Below are positions 61,009 through 64,000 of a stretch of 64,000 bases of DNA, piece after piece. Both the position numbers and the translations under genes were made by a program. The DNA is from Helicobacter canis (GTDB lineage: Bacteria > Campylobacterota > Campylobacteria > Campylobacterales > Helicobacteraceae): the NCBI RefSeq assembly GCF_900451095.1, contig NZ_UGHV01000001.1, positions 372,001 to 436,000 of the forward strand, written 5' to 3'. Within the stretch, counting starts at the first letter, position 1, and each line of letters opens with the position of its first letter. A model generated the notes under the pieces. That model was not told the DNA's origin, did not search any database, and saw only the letters and a program-made list of their open reading frames with translations.

Positions 61009-61926
61009 CTAGCCGCGCTTGTGGATAATGGCGAAATTATTCATACCTAGCTGGAAGTATGTATGCTTTGTGAGTGTAAGCTCTGGGATAAGCGCGACTA
61101 GCTCGCGTAAATCGCGCTTGTTGTAGTAGCGTTTGTGATCGCGGATTTCTTCTTCACTCACAATCTTTAGCCTAAAGGCTAGAAACTCCAGCACAGGCTT
61201 GGCAGCGTGGCTTGGCACAGTCAGCACAAGCGCACCACTAGGCTTAAGCACGCGCGCGATTTCTTGCAGCATCGCGTGTGGGTGGTGCAAATGCTCTAGC
61301 ACCGCTAGCATTGTTACTACTTCAAAGCTTTCATCGGGAAAGGGCAGGTGGCAGAGCTTGCCTTGCTTTGCTTCGGCTACGCCTCGCGATGATGAAAAGC
61401 TAGAATCTAAATTGCTAGATTCTAGGTCTGGGCTTATGGATTGCCGCGCCGACAAGTCGGCTCGCAATGACAGAAAATGGGCGTTGCTCTTAGAATCGTG
61501 GCTTTGTGAAAAAGTGGATTCTAGGGAAAGCTGCTCGCGGTGGGATTTTCGTGCTAAAAATGGGGCTTCGCAAGGCGATTCAAGGGATTTACCTTGAGTG
61601 GTAATGAGCGCAGAATCGCCGTAGCGATCGCCATTTTTAGCCGAAAAGCCTACGCGTTCAAGTGTTTCCCCCCCCCCCCCCGTTTTATCGGCAAGCTTCT
61701 CCTCAAAAAAATAACTAAAAGTGCAGAGCTTTGGCGTATTGATACTAGGGGCTTTGAAGTCAATCCCAATGCCGCTTGCGATATAAGGCTCAATTTCTCT
61801 CAAAAGCCTTGCCTCCCAGCCACAGCCTATATCAAGCACGCTAGGATTGTCAAAGGCTTGGATCGTGGGCAGGACACGAGCTAAGCGCATTTTGCGCAAG
61901 GTGGATTCTAGTAGGGCTTCTTTCAT
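61009..61926 (-). CDS. SAM-dependent methyltransferase with repeat insert and G14 tract
   Basis: 305 residues. SAM-binding motif I VLDIGCGWEARLL is near 30-42, motif II-like GIGIDFKAPS, then, after an insertion at residues about 80-185, the acidic FPDESFEVVTMLAVLEHLHH and VLKPSGALVLTVPSHA. This is a class I methyltransferase of the UbiE/Methyltransf_11 type, perhaps acting on a glycan or lipid. The insertion begins at a G14 tract (coding strand; 61681-61668) and is in frame at this length, so the gene is ON; slippage would truncate it. AAAGGA precedes ATG. Confidence 0.83.
   Translation of the reverse strand: MKEALLESTLRKMRLARVLPTIQAFDNPSVLDIGCGWEARLLREIEPYIASGIGIDFKAPSINTPKLCTFSYFFEEKLADKTGGGGETLERVGFSAKNGDRYGDSALITTQGKSLESPCEAPFLARKSHREQLSLESTFSQSHDSKSNAHFLSLRADLSARQSISPDLESSNLDSSFSSSRGVAEAKQGKLCHLPFPDESFEVVTMLAVLEHLHHPHAMLQEIARVLKPSGALVLTVPSHAAKPVLEFLAFRLKIVSEEEIRDHKRYYNKRDLRELVALIPELTLTKHTYFQLGMNNFAIIHKRG
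61385..61690. repeat. Repeat insertion in the methyltransferase gene
   Basis: About 305 bp in frame, starting at C14 (61668-61681). Contains the GGCGATTC/GAATCGCC hairpin (about 61578-61619), CTGCTCGCGGTGGGATTTT, LESTF words and a GTCATTGCGAGC palindrome (61440-61475). Confidence 0.8.
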
Positions 61927-61998
61927 TGATTTTTCCTTTGCATTGACTCTTCCTTTGCATTGATTTTTCTGCGTTGTATTTTTCTTGTTGTAGTCTCG

Positions 61999-63978
61999 CT
62001 AGGGCTTAGGCTCTTGCGTGTAGAACATCTCTCTGCCCCAAAACTCTCCCTTGCCGAGATTCTGGTTGAAGTAAGGCGTCATCGGGCGCGCTTCATACAA
62101 GATCGCTTGCGTATTGTCATTGGGCGTGTCAAATCGCACATACTCCAGCACGCCTAGATCGCTCACGCGTTTTTGCACATAGACTTCTCGCACTTTGGGA
62201 TACTCTAGTATCGCCCATTTATCGTGGCGGTAGAGATTAGGCACGCTAATCAGGCTAGCAAGCACAAATCCCCCCACAAGCCACCTTGTGCCAAGTCTCT
62301 GCCACATAAGCCCCACAAGCAGCACCGCCCACACGATCACAAACGCATACCGCCCATTCATAAACATCGGCACACACGCCAGCACAAAGGCAAAAGCTAG
62401 CCACCACGACCTAGCCTTGTATGCCTGCATTACAATATAGCCAAAAAGCACCGCTAATAATGGGATCAAATACACCATACCAAAGCGCGGATCAGGTCCG
62501 GCGAAAAACCAATACACCACCCCTATGGCAATACACCCAAGCACCACGCCAAAGCCGCTTATGCGCCTGCGTGTGTAGAGCCTAGAGGCAAGCACAAATC
62601 CTAGCCCCATAAAAAAGCTATACACAAAGTATTTGAAGTAGCTAAAATAGCGCGTCTTCATACCAAACCACTCCACCATCCACGCAGAGTCCGCTAGCAC
62701 CTCACGGCAGTTTTTCATCGGCGCACGCGCCCAGCTCATAATCCAGCATACTTCATTTTGTCTCATCTCTTCACTCACCGCCCAAGGCAGGCTTGTGATA
62801 TAGCCAATGCTTGCAGGATAAGCGATCATTCCTGAAGAGGCAAGTCCCTTAAGCACCCAAGGCAGCACGAGAATCGCACTAAGCGCGCCTAAGCCCAAAA
62901 GCCCTAGCAAAAATTTCTTGCTTAGGATTTGGGATTTATACACAAGCACAAAGCTTATGATCACAGCTAGGATCAGCGCGAAGTTGGCGATTTTGACCAT
63001 TGTGGCAAAGAGAGCAAAGAGGAAGAGCAGCGCAAAGAGCGGTGTTGCGGTATTGTCCCTAGAATCCACTTTTTTGCTAGCGGCGTTTTTTCTGTCATCG
63101 CGAGCAAGCGCGGTAGTGCCAGCGCGGCGATCCACAAATTCCGCGCTAGCGGGATAATCGCTCCTAGAATCCACTTGCGCGGATTCTTTTATGGATTGCC
63201 ACGCCACTGCTTGCGCAGTGTCTCGCAATGACGAGGAGGCGGATTTTTCAAAACCGCCCTGATTGTCTTTCTCAAGGATTCTAGGAATTGCGGTATTGCT
63301 AGTGGTGCTTTTTGTGGATTTTGGGGCAGAGCTAGACTGATGGTCTGCGGTTGCCCTAAAATCCACAAAATCACTGCTATGATTACCCAAAGCCGAATCC
63401 ATTATATACAAGAGGGCAGCAAAGATCGCTACCCCAAACACCACCCCCACCCCCTCCACATACAGCCCCATAAACTCGCCCCACTTCAAAATCAGCGGAA
63501 ATGGCAGAAGAGCGCAGATGATAAAAAGCTCATAGAATCTAGGATCGCGGCTTTGAAGCAGGCGCATAAACGCCAAAAACGCGCTAAAAAGGAAGCTAAA
63601 ATACATCACTTCATTGCCCACAAAGCTACGCAAGCTTGGGATCATCTGTGAGACATCAGTAAGCGCGTAAAATCCATAAATCAAGCCATTGTATCCCAGC
63701 CGCGTATGGACATTACCCAGCCCAAAGACTAGCGGAGACTCTTGTATCCACGCAACAATCTGTATATGGTAATTCACACTATCACCCACAGAATCACTCA
63801 TCGCGCTAAGAGGCAGCAGCACAAGCAGCCCCAGCCCCGCAGCTATACCAACCTCACGCGATATAAACTCTCTGCCTAGCCACGCAAAAAGCCCAAGCCC
63901 TAGCAGAGCTACCGCCACACTCACCCACCCCCACAGCGGGAAAAACAAATGCCACACGCAGACAAAAAACATAAGCAT
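61999..63978 (-). CDS. LIC_10190-like polytopic membrane protein, 5' end outside window
   Basis: At least 659 residues with about ten membrane segments; the motif SDSVGDSVNYHIQIVAW followed by GLGNVHTRLGYNG is the LIC_10190-type signature of proteins linked to surface glycans. The open frame continues without a stop to the window edge (GFIAGGF precedes the first Met), so the true start is probably upstream of position 64000. Residues about 191-308 are repeat translation (ALGNHSSDFVDF ... KKVDSRDN), in frame. Confidence 0.75.
   Translation of the reverse strand: MLMFFVCVWHLFFPLWGWVSVAVALLGLGLFAWLGREFISREVGIAAGLGLLVLLPLSAMSDSVGDSVNYHIQIVAWIQESPLVFGLGNVHTRLGYNGLIYGFYALTDVSQMIPSLRSFVGNEVMYFSFLFSAFLAFMRLLQSRDPRFYELFIICALLPFPLILKWGEFMGLYVEGVGVVFGVAIFAALLYIMDSALGNHSSDFVDFRATADHQSSSAPKSTKSTTSNTAIPRILEKDNQGGFEKSASSSLRDTAQAVAWQSIKESAQVDSRSDYPASAEFVDRRAGTTALARDDRKNAASKKVDSRDNTATPLFALLFLFALFATMVKIANFALILAVIISFVLVYKSQILSKKFLLGLLGLGALSAILVLPWVLKGLASSGMIAYPASIGYITSLPWAVSEEMRQNEVCWIMSWARAPMKNCREVLADSAWMVEWFGMKTRYFSYFKYFVYSFFMGLGFVLASRLYTRRRISGFGVVLGCIAIGVVYWFFAGPDPRFGMVYLIPLLAVLFGYIVMQAYKARSWWLAFAFVLACVPMFMNGRYAFVIVWAVLLVGLMWQRLGTRWLVGGFVLASLISVPNLYRHDKWAILEYPKVREVYVQKRVSDLGVLEYVRFDTPNDNTQAILYEARPMTPYFNQNLGKGEFWGREMFYTQEPKP
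63050..63405. repeat. Repeat insertion in the LIC_10190-like gene
   Basis: About 355 bp in frame. Its right part (63300-63405, read on minus) is nearly identical to 26506-26630 in the mosaic gene: GGCTTTGGGTAATCATAGCA, GTGATTTTGTGGATTTTAGG, and on to AGCACCACTAGCAATACCGC. Two GTCATTGCGAGC-type palindromes follow (63095-63135 and 63190-63232). Confidence 0.85.
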
Positions 63979-64000
63979 AAAGCCCCCAGCGATAAAGCCA

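Noticed and set aside
1-64000. rRNA, tRNA, riboswitch or replication-origin features
   Set aside because: I looked for tRNA TPsiC-like stretches, rRNA cores and DnaA-box clusters and saw none that I could support by reading.

Overview
The window looks like a chromosomal segment of an enterohepatic-type Helicobacter; the genus is well supported and the species is a guess. By eye the base composition is too balanced for H. pylori, so something like H. canis or a relative is possible. The genus call rests on flgH next to pseF, an NFU/NifU-type gene with a TPR-like neighbour, a yejF/yejE-type transporter pair, a FadL-type porin, a CcoS-like protein, mono- and dinucleotide tracts at gene starts, and a surface-glycan locus.

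Layout. 1-7 kb: ung, pdxA, a type II secretion F-type protein, a GT9 heptosyltransferase-like gene, an NFACT protein, a small secretory-neutral hypothetical, a TPR-like gene and nfu. 7-12 kb: a FadL porin behind a T16 promoter tract, maf, a CcoS-flavoprotein fusion, murE. 12-17 kb: yejF- and yejE-like genes, both carrying long repeat-derived insertions, a DJ-1 protein and an HNH nuclease. 17-26 kb: a polytopic membrane protein behind an (AT)9 switch, flgH, pseF, a TRL-type lipoprotein, argG, a chemoreceptor, hemE. 26.4-36.0 kb: an accessory operon encoding a repeat/zinc-ribbon mosaic protein, a RelA/SpoT-like enzyme, a 38-residue basic peptide, a GrpE-like coiled coil, an Hsp70-like ATPase, two unknown proteins (one with a hydrophobic Gly/Ala-rich N-terminus) and a HerA/FtsK-type ATPase. 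It lies between two copies of a perfect 80-bp direct repeat that duplicates the promoter and first codons of the next gene. 36-47.5 kb: a surface-glycan modification locus (carbamoyltransferase, two SGNH proteins, SxtJ-like, DUF5989-like, ATP-grasp, aminotransferase, HAD phosphatase). 48-54 kb: a J-domain protein, nadK, recN, tiny membrane-protein modules and an outer-membrane beta-barrel. 54-64 kb: a fused type IIG-like restriction-modification enzyme, GtrA, a GT-C-like protein, a methyltransferase and an LIC_10190-like membrane protein that runs off the window.

Two themes stand out. First, the 26.4-36.0 kb operon pairs a dedicated Hsp70 and its GrpE-like partner with a RelA/SpoT-like protein and a HerA-type motor, in an arrangement I do not recognise as a described system; a defence or stress function is inference. 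Second, the genome is saturated with short palindromic repeats that sit between genes and also, in frame, inside at least nine genes, including nadK. Some of these repeats are nested inside others at one fixed site, some form hairpins whose stem sequence differs at every locus yet stays self-complementary, and several begin at a poly-G tract that makes the host gene phase-variable. The carbamoyltransferase is out of frame at such a G15 tract in this sequence.
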